A DNA stretch of 64,000 nucleotides from Allobosea sp. TND4EK4 (GTDB lineage: Bacteria > Pseudomonadota > Alphaproteobacteria > Rhizobiales > Beijerinckiaceae), in assembly GCF_900156025.1 (NCBI RefSeq), contig NZ_FTMO01000002.1, positions 484,862-548,861 of the forward strand, given 5' to 3'. A program made the position numbers and the translations under genes. Position 1 is the stretch's first letter. The number at the start of each line of letters is the position of its first letter. Shown in pieces: positions 45,639 to 53,268 of the stretch. The notes below the pieces were generated by a model that was not told the DNA's origin, ran no database searches, and saw nothing but the letters and a program-made list of their open reading frames with translations.

Positions 45639-46436
45639 GCGGCGTCGTGCACCAGTCGTGGATGATGACCTCGGCGATGCGCACGAGGCGGTCGGCATCG
45701 CGCGATTTGGGCCTGAAGAAGTAGAACTCCTTTGCGAGCGAGACGCGCTGGTCCCTCGCGAAGCCGTAGCCGGTGAGCCGTCGGAACTCGTCTGGACTGC
45801 GCCCGATCTGGGCGCAATGCGCCTGCCCCTCTACCGAATCGAGCCAGTCGTTGAGTGACGCGTTGCGCATCGCCGCGTGCAGGCGCTCATCGAACTCGTC
45901 CTTCGACATATCCTGCGGCAGCCTGACGTGAAGACAGCGGTCACCGACGCGAACCGGCGAGCCCTCGAGCGGCCCACCGTGAGGCAGGATCATCTGGGCG
46001 GTCCAGTTGTCGAAGCCCCTGTCGCTACAGACATACCCATCGACCGAGAGGGTCTGACAGCCGTACCGGTCCTTGGAGAGCTCGCGCAGCCGGCTGCGGA
46101 TATTGACCTGGGCGGTCACCGAGACCTTGTGCAGACAGGCGTAGAGCCGCTCCGCCACGCCACGCAGCCCGCGCTCGACCGAGGGGTTGCGATGATTTTC
46201 CGGGCAGCCGGCGACGTAGATGAAGACCAGCTCTCCCGCTTGATACCGGATCTCGAAGGCCACCGAGGTGAAGGCGTCCTCCGCGAGCGGCAGGAGATCG
46301 TTCCCCCGACGCGTGGCCACTGGACTTCCCACCAGTGGCTTACGACGCCGGCAGAGCCATCGGGAAGGATTTGCGTTCCCGGAGCCATGGAGCTGCGCTT
46401 GCTGCTGGTCTGGCTGGCATTCGTGTTCGTCGTCAT
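45550..46436 (-). pseudogene. Island partner protein A, copy 2, with frameshift
   Basis: From ATG 46436 (MTTNTNASQTSSKRSS, with AGAGGAAC upstream) the frame matches copy 1 up to QWPRVGG, then the homology continues in another frame from NDLLPLAEDAF to the stop at 45550. The switch falls in a run of five G (C on the plus strand, 46303-46307). The span of 887 bp is one base short of a multiple of three, and restoring one G gives about 295 residues, as in copy 1. This is either a true frameshift mutation or a homopolymer sequencing error. Confidence 0.7.
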
Positions 46437-46452
46437 CGTCAGTTCCTCTAAG

Positions 46453-46465
46453 TCCCGTGGGGTGA
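46453..46465 (-). promoter_or_regulatory. Shared leader motif, partner A copy 2
   Basis: The minus strand reads TCACCCCACGGGA, an exact consensus match, 16 bp upstream of the start. Confidence 0.5.
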
Positions 46466-46523
46466 GGCATCAGCGCCTCGCGATTCCCTTCTCACTTCAG
46501 CTCTCCATCCCCGCCGAGGCTCA

Positions 46524-47699
46524 TCAGCCGTCACGGCCGGCGCCGAGAAACCCGATCGCCTCCGGCTTCGCCGCCCCGGCGGTCAGGCGATCGGCCGCCT
46601 CGACATCCGCAAGGTTGAGATGGTCACGCCCGGCGGCGGCGGCGTAGCCGAGGGCAAGCCTGACGATGCGCGTGATGCGTCTGGGATTGGCGCGGGCGAG
46701 CCGCGCGAGGACATCGTCTCCAGGTGGAACGATTGCCCCTCGCGCCTCGGCAAGGGCCGCGGCGACGATCAGGCGGGTAATGGCCAGGAGCTCATCGCCC
46801 GACGGTGGCGCAATCTCGAAAACCGCCAGCCGGTCCAAGATGTAGTCTGGCAGGCGCGATGCGTCGTTCGCCGTCGCGACGACGATCGTATACGATAGGT
46901 TGAAGGGAATGCGCAGGTACTCGTCCTCGAGAGCCCGACTGTTTTCCGGCTCGAATAGATTCAGCAGGACGTGATAGGGCTGCTCGTCGCGATGGGTCTG
47001 GAACTTGTCGATTTCGTCGAGAATGATGACGGGTTGCGCAGTGTCGCCGCCAACCAGGGCCTCGTTCACGACGCTCATGCGCGAGCCGCGCCAAGAGGTC
47101 GGATGGCCAACGACAAGCTGTTGAGCGTCACTATTGGTCGCGCAGGAGAAAGCATGCGAGGCGACCCCGAGCGCCTTCGCGATTGCCTTCGAAGCGTGCG
47201 TTTTGCCGATCCCAGGTGGCCCGAGCATCAGGATAGGCGGAACTGAGAGCGCGGCGCCGGACAACATCGAGAGCGCCACGCAGCGATCGACCAGGTCGAT
47301 GACCACGGCGAAACCGGGGCACGCCAGACGGGCTTTCGCCAACCGGTCGCGCGTCGCCTGCGATCCGAACAGAAGCGGCCGTGCCGGGCCGCGCTCGTCG
47401 TCGGCCAGCCAGCGCAGTTTATCAAGCCGGACCTGCTCCTCGGTTGAAAGGTTGGGCTGAGGAAGACCTAGTTCAGTCTCGGCCTCGAACTGATAGGCCC
47501 GGCCGTAACAGCGCTCGAGCTGGATCAGCAGCGCCCCGGGGTCGAAGATGGCGACGTGATGCGGAGGTTCCGCTTCTATTGATGGCCCTGGCGCTGGTAC
47601 ACCATCACCTTCCCCAGGTCCTCTGGAACCATTGAGGTGGGGTCGAAGCGCTGTCTTGTCCGCATCGGCATAGGCACTATCAAAAATCTCATCGTTCAT
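46524..47699 (-). CDS. Lon-like AAA+ ATPase, copy 2, no protease domain
   Basis: A 391-residue protein starting at ATG 47699 (MNDEIFDSAYADADK). It shares with copy 1 a pre-AAA segment (LADDERGPARPLLFGS), Walker A GPPGIGKT near residue 160, Walker B VIILDEIDKFQ, sensor 1 IVVATANDASRLP and Arg in LDRLAVFEI. EYLRIPFNLSYTIVVATAN is close to the Lon pattern at the same place. No protease domain follows. The next gene is partner A copy 2, as in the other module. Confidence 0.78.
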   Translation of the reverse strand: MNDEIFDSAYADADKTALRPHLNGSRGPGEGDGVPAPGPSIEAEPPHHVAIFDPGALLIQLERCYGRAYQFEAETELGLPQPNLSTEEQVRLDKLRWLADDERGPARPLLFGSQATRDRLAKARLACPGFAVVIDLVDRCVALSMLSGAALSVPPILMLGPPGIGKTHASKAIAKALGVASHAFSCATNSDAQQLVVGHPTSWRGSRMSVVNEALVGGDTAQPVIILDEIDKFQTHRDEQPYHVLLNLFEPENSRALEDEYLRIPFNLSYTIVVATANDASRLPDYILDRLAVFEIAPPSGDELLAITRLIVAAALAEARGAIVPPGDDVLARLARANPRRITRIVRLALGYAAAAGRDHLNLADVEAADRLTAGAAKPEAIGFLGAGRDG

Positions 47700-47757
47700 G
47701 GTCTTGATCCCGTGGGCGGGCTCGGTCGAGCTGCCCCCCCGGGAATCGGTCATGACG

Positions 47758-47787
47758 AAAGGCGCGACGAAGCAGTCGCGCCTTTTT
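47758..47787 (-). terminator. Hairpin between family C copy 3 and AAA+ copy 2
   Basis: Arms GGCGCGAC and GTCGCGCC flank GAAGCA. The hairpin has AAA on one side and TTTTT on the other, so it could terminate in both directions. It lies 33 bp after the C copy 3 stop. Confidence 0.7.
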
Positions 47788-47819
47788 GGCCAGTACAGCG
47801 ATGACGGATTGGCTCGGGG

Positions 47820-48713
47820 TCAGCCTGGATGGAGCCGGGCCTCGCCAATCTCAAACGCCCACTCGACGACAGCACGTAGATGATCCGGGTCACGGTAGCG
47901 CGGCGCTATCACCGCGAGCGCCGCCTGCCGGATGGCAACCTCTTCTGGATCGCGGGCCGGCCATAGACAGATCCGAGCAAGACGCGCGTAGGCGAGAAGC
48001 TCGGCGCCCCGGATTGAATCTGCCAGCAGGCCCGGCTCAGAGATCCGTCCCTGCACCCGCCGCCAGACGTCGAGCTGCGCGAGAAGGCTGCGGGCGCCGT
48101 CGAGCAGGTCGGCGGGATCGATTCCTGTCTCCAGCCAGAGCCGAAGCGATGGCGTCGTCGAGATCGGATATGCCCCAGGCTGGCCCGGCGTCGCGTCACT
48201 CTCCTGGCAGACGCGTGACGGCAGCCTCGGCGGCTTCATCCCCTGCTCGCTCATCGCGACGAACTCGCCGCCGCAGATCCGCGTCACGCGAGCACGAACG
48301 TCAGGGTCGCGAGAGCGACTTGCCACCTTGCGCATGGCGCGCCGCAGGTCGGCGAGCGCGCGATGATCGTCGTAGTCCCGAGGTACGACCAGCAGCGACG
48401 CGACATTGGCGCTGTCGACCAGCAGGGTCAGAGCCGTTGTGCTATCGAGAATAGCCTCATCCGGCGCAACCGTGCCGTCTCGGACGTCACCCAGCGTGCG
48501 GGAGATCTCGGACGTATGGAACTGCGCACGCGCCCGGATCTGGACCAGCGCGGGACGATCGCGCGATACTGCAGCGACACGACGGAGCCCGGGCTCGTCA
48601 TCGTCGATGAGGAACTCAAGAGCTTCCAATTCGTCGCAGATCCCGACCAGTTCGGTCGACCGCTTCAGCGTATTGTCGTCGGCGCAGATCGTCGATTCGG
48701 TATTGGTATTCAT
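47820..48713 (-). CDS. Island helical protein family C, copy 3
   Basis: A 297-residue protein starting at ATG 48713 (MNTNTESTICADD). Shared family segments are ICDELEALEFLIDDDEP, ALVQIRARAQFHTSEISRTL, ALTLLVDSANVASLLVVP, and the C-terminal LLAYARLARICLWPARDPEE. Another conserved run is LLDGARSLLAQLDVWRR. It lies next to AAA+ copy 2 in the position C copy 1 holds in the other module. Function unknown. Confidence 0.6.
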   Translation of the reverse strand: MNTNTESTICADDNTLKRSTELVGICDELEALEFLIDDDEPGLRRVAAVSRDRPALVQIRARAQFHTSEISRTLGDVRDGTVAPDEAILDSTTALTLLVDSANVASLLVVPRDYDDHRALADLRRAMRKVASRSRDPDVRARVTRICGGEFVAMSEQGMKPPRLPSRVCQESDATPGQPGAYPISTTPSLRLWLETGIDPADLLDGARSLLAQLDVWRRVQGRISEPGLLADSIRGAELLAYARLARICLWPARDPEEVAIRQAALAVIAPRYRDPDHLRAVVEWAFEIGEARLHPG

Positions 48714-48729
48714 GGACTTCGTTCCGTTT

Positions 48730-48742
48730 TCAGGAGGGGTGA
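48730..48742 (-). promoter_or_regulatory. Shared leader motif, family C copy 3
   Basis: The minus strand reads TCACCCCTCCTGA, 16 bp upstream of the start. Confidence 0.45.
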
Positions 48743-48783
48743 TCTGCTCCTCGCAGCGCCTTCCCGCTCGCTTCGGCATGCAA

Positions 48784-48811
48784 AAGGGCGACACCTCACG
48801 GCGCCGCCCTT
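48784..48811 (-). terminator. Hairpin between family C copies 4 and 3
   Basis: On the minus strand, a 12-bp stem with two G-T pairs (AAGGGCGGCGCC / GGTGTCGCCCTT) flanks a 4-base loop, then TT. It lies 29 bp after the C copy 4 stop. Confidence 0.65.
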
Positions 48812-48840
48812 CCTTGATTTCTCGGCTGTGTTGGCCTGTT

Positions 48841-49833
48841 TCAGACGATCGGCAGCCAGTCAGGCTCAAGCTCGATGGTCACGCCATACCGCCACTGCTT
48901 CGCTGGCCAGATCGCCTCCGAATAGAGGTGCCGGATCGTCGCCTGCATGGGCAGCGGATCGTTGCGGGATGCCCGGTCATTGATGATCTTGACCAGCCGC
49001 TGCTTAACGGCTGCACCGGTCGAGCCTTTGAAGGCGGGCCAGATCGCGATCTGCGCCGCGGCGAGATAGGCCAGGATCAGCGCCGCTTCCGATGCACGTC
49101 GCAGATGTGTCGCATCCTCGATCGTCTGCCGAGCGAGCGCTTTCAGACGATCGGCCGTGGTGATCATCGTCTCGACACGCGCCTCGAGCTTTTCGAAGTC
49201 GGGCTCGGCCGTGAGGAACGCGCCCCAGCGCGCGATCTGACGAGATGAGAGCAGAACCTCGCCGCCAGATTGGGGCGTCAGATCGACGAGATCGAAGCGC
49301 TTCAGCGGCCAGGTCGCGAGACCACGGTCGCCGCTGGTGGGAGCCACGGGACCTGGCTGCAGCATCAGCGAACCCGGGTCGAAGGCGGCGCGCTTATGAC
49401 GGATGCGGATGGCCGTGTCGGGCTCCAGCATCGCAGCCGTGTCCCGGTCGGTATCGGCGCCATAGGGACCGCCATGCTCCGCCAAGGCCAGTTTGGCTTC
49501 GGCCTCCTGCAGAGAATCAGACGGCCAGATCGCGACGAGTGCGGCGCAGGACAGGCCAGCGAGCTTCAGCGCCACAGATGCGTTGCAGACGATGTGGGGA
49601 TGAGGTCCACCCAATTGCACGCGCGTGCCCTCGTCGGCGCAGCGTTTGGCGTCGCGCGCGGCCTCTTTCAGATCCGGCGCGCTGGCGCGCAAGGCGACAA
49701 GCTCGGCGATCGTAGGGTCGTCGCCGATCGCCTCCGAAATGGAGGCAAGCGGATCGCGGATTGGTCCGATCCGCCGGTCGTGCGCATCGCCGTCATGCGG
49801 CGTGATGGGGCGCTGAGGGTCGTGTTCAGTCAT
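48841..49833 (-). CDS. Island helical protein family C, copy 4 (divergent)
   Basis: A 330-residue protein starting at ATG 49833 (MTEHDPQRPITPHDG). Family C membership rests on the C-terminal part: WGAFLTAEPDFEKLEARVET, then ALILAYLAAAQIAIWPA, matching the LAYARL..LWPAR motif of copies 1-3. The N-terminal half (HIVCNASVALKLAGLSCAAL) matches only weakly. It is the most degenerate of the clear members, so membership is probable rather than certain. Confidence 0.5.
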   Translation of the reverse strand: MTEHDPQRPITPHDGDAHDRRIGPIRDPLASISEAIGDDPTIAELVALRASAPDLKEAARDAKRCADEGTRVQLGGPHPHIVCNASVALKLAGLSCAALVAIWPSDSLQEAEAKLALAEHGGPYGADTDRDTAAMLEPDTAIRIRHKRAAFDPGSLMLQPGPVAPTSGDRGLATWPLKRFDLVDLTPQSGGEVLLSSRQIARWGAFLTAEPDFEKLEARVETMITTADRLKALARQTIEDATHLRRASEAALILAYLAAAQIAIWPAFKGSTGAAVKQRLVKIINDRASRNDPLPMQATIRHLYSEAIWPAKQWRYGVTIELEPDWLPIV

Positions 49834-49901
49834 TTTCGGTTTCGTTCTCACGTGGGTCATGGCCCTTGCGGCCACGCTGTCCCTCGTCTGTTCCTGGAAA
49901 C

Positions 49902-49934
49902 GCGAAGGGCGCCGCGGTCCGCGGCGCCCTTCGC
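49902..49934 (-). other. Long perfect hairpin between family C copies 5 and 4
   Basis: Arms GCGAAGGGCGCCGCGG and CCGCGGCGCCCTTCGC are 16 bp and perfect, separated by one base. It lies 39 bp after the C copy 5 stop. No clear T-run follows; the nearest on the minus strand is GTTTCC. Confidence 0.6.
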
Positions 49935-49973
49935 AAGCTCGGCGAGCGTTGGAGGATCGACAGATGCCTGGGT

Positions 49974-50888
49974 TCAGAGCAGCTTGGAGCGACCGGCGGC
50001 CTCGTGCTGCATCCGCCGGAGATCGCTCAGGCGATCGGCGGCTTGGGCGGCGAAGGCGACGATATCGCGCAGGCGCGCCTCACCGAGGCGGCGAGAGAGA
50101 TCCGCCACGCGATCCCCCAGGTGATCATTGCGGCTCGAGACGGCGGCGATCAGGCAGGCGCGCGCCAGATCGGCGGTTGCCAGGAGGCAGGCCCCCTGAT
50201 GCGCGCGCTGCAGCCGGTCGAGCCGCTCCTGATCGAGATCGGCACTTTCGATTTCGCGCGCGAAGCCGTCGGCGTCGTCGAGCTGCAGGGCGGCCCGTTC
50301 GATCAGCGTACCCGCCGGAGCCTGATCCTTCAGGAAGGCGGCGAGGCTCATGCCCTGTTCGAGGCCGACCGCCGCGGGAATACGGTCTCGCGTATCCTCG
50401 ATCCCCGGAACGCTGGCGGCGCGGAGGTCGTGACGGCCACCGGAAGCGTCATCATCGCCTCCATGGAAGAATGCCTTTCGAGCCAGGTTAGCGAACCCCG
50501 CGTCATCGCCTATTGCCGCGAGGACGTCGACGAGGACACGTTGGCGCGTTGCGAAGTCGGCAGCACTGCGGGGCGGCGCGAGGGCGACGGCGATTGTCGA
50601 TGCGGTGTTGAGCAGCGAGAGCGCGATCAGCATGTCGAGGAAGAGTGCGACCTGGCTTTTGCTGGAAGTGTCGGCGAGCGCGAGGAAGCGCATGATCTCC
50701 TCGGCATAGCCCCGCGCGCGCGAGGCGACGTCACCCACGGCACAGGTCTGGGCCGCAAAGGCGGCATAGCCCTGCTCGGCGCTGCCAGACAGCGACAGGC
50801 TGCGTGTGAACGCGGAGAGGTCGTCGGTGATCGGGCGGAGCGGCAGTTCGAGCTCGAGATCTGCGAGCGAGGCGATGGTGTTCGACAT
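49974..50888 (-). CDS. Island helical protein family C, copy 5
   Basis: A 304-residue protein starting at ATG 50888 (MSNTIASLADLELEL), with AAGGAA upstream. The family pattern is seen as PITDDLSAFTRSL, ASRARGYAEEIMRFLALA, LIALSLLNTASTIAVALAPP and, weakly, ACLLATADLARACLIAA at the C-terminus. The LWPAR motif is lost. A long upstream extension to 51191 would run through the 44-bp repeats and is rejected. It is the first C gene of module 2. Confidence 0.55.
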   Translation of the reverse strand: MSNTIASLADLELELPLRPITDDLSAFTRSLSLSGSAEQGYAAFAAQTCAVGDVASRARGYAEEIMRFLALADTSSKSQVALFLDMLIALSLLNTASTIAVALAPPRSAADFATRQRVLVDVLAAIGDDAGFANLARKAFFHGGDDDASGGRHDLRAASVPGIEDTRDRIPAAVGLEQGMSLAAFLKDQAPAGTLIERAALQLDDADGFAREIESADLDQERLDRLQRAHQGACLLATADLARACLIAAVSSRNDHLGDRVADLSRRLGEARLRDIVAFAAQAADRLSDLRRMQHEAAGRSKLL

Positions 50889-50903
50889 GGTGTGTTTCCT
50901 TTT

Positions 50904-50916
50904 TCCCGAGGGGTCA
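50904..50916 (-). promoter_or_regulatory. Shared leader motif, family C copy 5
   Basis: The minus strand reads TGACCCCTCGGGA, an exact consensus match, 15 bp upstream of the start. Confidence 0.5.
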
Positions 50917-51025
50917 TTCCCTCCTGGCATCACGCCTTCCTCTCCTCCCGACCGGCCGAGCCCGGCCGCCTTGGACCCGCTATTTCCAACAACAACACGA
51001 GACCGGCACGGCACTGGGACGGGCT

Positions 51026-51246
51026 CGGCACGGGAAATTTGGTTAGAATGCCGTCCCGCAGCCGTGCCGTTGCCGTGCCGGTTGCGTCCGACCGCCGCGG
51101 GTCGGAGCCCTGACGGACCCGGCACCACAAAATCCGTTAGAACTCCGTGCCGGAGCCGTGCCGATTGCGCCCGACCGCAGCGAGACGGCACCGGGACGGG
51201 CGCGGCACGGGAACTCCCGTTAGAACGCCGTCTCGGAACCGTGCCG
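51026..51246. repeat. Three 44-bp hairpin repeats with central GTTAGAA
   Basis: Units at 51026-51069, 51120-51163 and 51203-51246 are each 44 bp. Each opens with CGGCAC (CGGCACGG in units 1 and 3), carries GTTAGAA near the middle and closes with CCGTGCCG. Unit starts are 94 and 83 bp apart, and the spacers also share GGGACGGGC-like and TTGCG(C/T)CCGACCG(C/A) pieces. The array fills the 370 bp between the exonuclease gene and family C copy 5. Role unknown; a protein-binding array, replication or regulatory site is possible. Confidence 0.75.
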
Positions 51247-51258
51247 ATGCCGTGCCGG

Positions 51259-52656
51259 TCAGAGCGAGGTCTGGGCTGCCTTCAAGCGCTCGGCTAGCCA
51301 CAGCGCGATCTCGTCGAGATGCGAACGCTCGCTATCGTTGTTGCTGGCCACCTTCAGCTCGACGCAGCGCGCGAGCGCACGCGGCAGCGTCAACCAGGGA
51401 ACGTCCTCTGACGTCGTCAGACGGTGCAGCAACCAGTCCTGCCCTTTTCGCCGACCGTTGTCGCAGAGAGTCTGCGGTGCGGTGAGGAAAGCGTGACGGT
51501 TCGCGAAGGCGCGCAACCTTTCGTCTGAAAAGTTTTCCGCGGCGAATGCAGTTCGCCGATCCCAGTCAAGCCGGTGCCAAGTGACACAGGCCCGGGCATC
51601 GCCATTGGGGATGAAGTGATCGTAGAGCTGGCCTTCGGGCCATGGGCTGGGCGCACGGTCGGCAAAACGCATCTCGAGTGCCGTTGGCAGAGTCGACCAG
51701 ATATCATCATGAGCGCTGATCTGCCGGATGCGCTCCAGATGGACCGCGTCGGTTTCGCACGGTGCAGCAGCGTGACGAAACAGACTCCATGGCAGCAAAA
51801 CCGGCTGGGCGTTTAGCTTAACCATTCGGATTGGGCGCTCGCCCCGCGCGTTCATCGCGGCCACAAGTTCGGCCGGCGGCAGATCGAGATAGCTGGCGGG
51901 ATCAACGCTGAGATCAGCGACCGCCATGCTCGAGGGGTTGGCGGGCGCCGTCATCAGGCCCGTGACGGGTATGATCGTGCCAAATGCCAACAAGCCGAGG
52001 AGTCCGCCGGCATCGAGCCGCGCCTGGACGTGACGTTTGTCGGCATTCTCCAAGAGCGCCGCCATCAGGGTCGGCGAGCGTTCCCGCAGCAGCCTGAACA
52101 GTTCGATCGTCGCGTGCACGTCGGCGAGCGCGTCATGCGCGTCCTCTTCGGTGAGGCCGATGCCGTTCAGACGACAGAGCTCGCCGAGCCGAAAGGACGG
52201 CTTGCCCTTCTGCTCGGGAACACGGATCGCGCCGGGATCGAGCGCGGCCACGGCCCGCGCCATCACGAGCACATCGGCGCGCCGGTGACCGCCAAGCGAG
52301 GTCTGATACGGCGGCAGCAGATTCTGAAAAAATGCCTGGCGCAGCATCTCCTCGTCGTATTTCAGGCTATTGAAGCCGATGATCGTGGCTGGCGCCGCGG
52401 CCTCGATGAACGCGGCGATGGCTTGCATCATGCCAAGCTGGTCGAGCGGGGCCTCGATCAGGTCACTGGGCCGCAGGCCCGTAACCAACAAGGCTTCGGG
52501 CGACGGCACGATGTGATCGGGCGGGCGCGCCCGCAGGACCAACTCGTCCTGAACGACGAGATCGTCGCAGGTCCGAACGAAGGCGGCCTGAACGGGAACG
52601 TCGAAGGCCGGCGACAAGCCGGTGCATTCCAGATCGTAGAAGATGTACCCGGCCAT
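51259..52656 (-). CDS. sbcB: Exodeoxyribonuclease I-like 3'-5' exonuclease
   Basis: A 465-residue protein close to E. coli exonuclease I in length. The DEDDh exonuclease domain has Exo I FYDLECTGLSPAFD, Exo II GFNSLKYDEEMLRQAFFQN, and Exo III AHDALADVHATIELFRL; PSFRLGELCRLNGI precedes Exo III as in SbcB. The C-terminal two-thirds (GLMTAPANPSSMAVADLSVD, PVLLPWSLFRH) follow the ExoI SH3-like and C-terminal regions. Exonuclease I degrades single-stranded DNA. It overlaps the previous gene by one base (TGATG), so it is coupled to it. On an island it may serve recombination or defence. Confidence 0.85.
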   Translation of the reverse strand: MAGYIFYDLECTGLSPAFDVPVQAAFVRTCDDLVVQDELVLRARPPDHIVPSPEALLVTGLRPSDLIEAPLDQLGMMQAIAAFIEAAAPATIIGFNSLKYDEEMLRQAFFQNLLPPYQTSLGGHRRADVLVMARAVAALDPGAIRVPEQKGKPSFRLGELCRLNGIGLTEEDAHDALADVHATIELFRLLRERSPTLMAALLENADKRHVQARLDAGGLLGLLAFGTIIPVTGLMTAPANPSSMAVADLSVDPASYLDLPPAELVAAMNARGERPIRMVKLNAQPVLLPWSLFRHAAAPCETDAVHLERIRQISAHDDIWSTLPTALEMRFADRAPSPWPEGQLYDHFIPNGDARACVTWHRLDWDRRTAFAAENFSDERLRAFANRHAFLTAPQTLCDNGRRKGQDWLLHRLTTSEDVPWLTLPRALARCVELKVASNNDSERSHLDEIALWLAERLKAAQTSL

Positions 52657-53102
52657 CAGTGCGTTCCCTGGCCGGGGTCCATGCCGATCGGAACCTTCGT
52701 CAGCACGATGCCGAGATCCTTCGCATCGGCATGCATCGCCATCTCGATCATCGGCGCCGCGCGAGAGCGGCGCATCTCGTCGTCGTCGCGCGCCATCGCC
52801 TCATACACTGCGATCTTCAGCGCCAGGATCTCTTCGGCAAAGGCCGGCGGCTCGGCAAGCAGGAGCGCAAAGCGACGGGCGGCCGCCCGCGCGCCTTCGC
52901 CCAACTGGCGCCCGTTCAACCCCGCATGATCGTGGTAGATCTTGCCGGGGTTCTGCTCGAGCAGAACTGCATGCGCCATGCACGCCTCCCAGCGCAGATA
53001 AAGCGTGTCGGCCTGCTGCTGGGCGAGATAGGCGCGCTGATAGAGCCGCAGCTCCTCGTCATCGGGCAAGGCGGTGTCGCCGCCCATGTTCGAACTGGTC
53101 AT
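52656..53102 (-). CDS. Small helical protein coupled to exonuclease (unknown function)
   Basis: A 148-residue protein starting at ATG 53102. It is rich in helix formers: EELRLYQRAYLAQQQADTLY, ALLLAEPPAFAEEILALKIA. No family is recognised. It precedes the exonuclease and shares one base with it (TGATG), which argues that the two act together. No leader motif of the TNACCCC type is clear upstream. Confidence 0.5.
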   Translation of the reverse strand: MTSSNMGGDTALPDDEELRLYQRAYLAQQQADTLYLRWEACMAHAVLLEQNPGKIYHDHAGLNGRQLGEGARAAARRFALLLAEPPAFAEEILALKIAVYEAMARDDDEMRRSRAAPMIEMAMHADAKDLGIVLTKVPIGMDPGQGTH

Positions 53103-53268
53103 GAGACATATTCCGTCGGAGGATCAGGCCCGCAGCCGCCCTCTCCGGACAAAGCTCACAGGGGTACTCGGTCGAGAGCTCCGATCGCTTCTCTCTTTTC
53201 CAACCTTCAACGGGGAATTCTGGCGCATTTCGTACTTGGCATGCTGACGACAGCCACATCCTTCGATC

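Noticed and set aside
50889..51191. Longer start for family C copy 5
   Set aside because: It would translate the repeat array; the ATG at 50888 has a good ribosome-binding site and the shared leader motif just upstream.
51026..51246. CRISPR array
   Set aside because: Only three units, spaced unequally, with related rather than unique spacers, and no cas genes.
51026..51246. Integron attC sites, because the units contain GTTAGAA and the genes look like cassettes
   Set aside because: In attC the GTTRRRY core is at an outer end of the hairpin, here GTTAG is central. No integron integrase is near.
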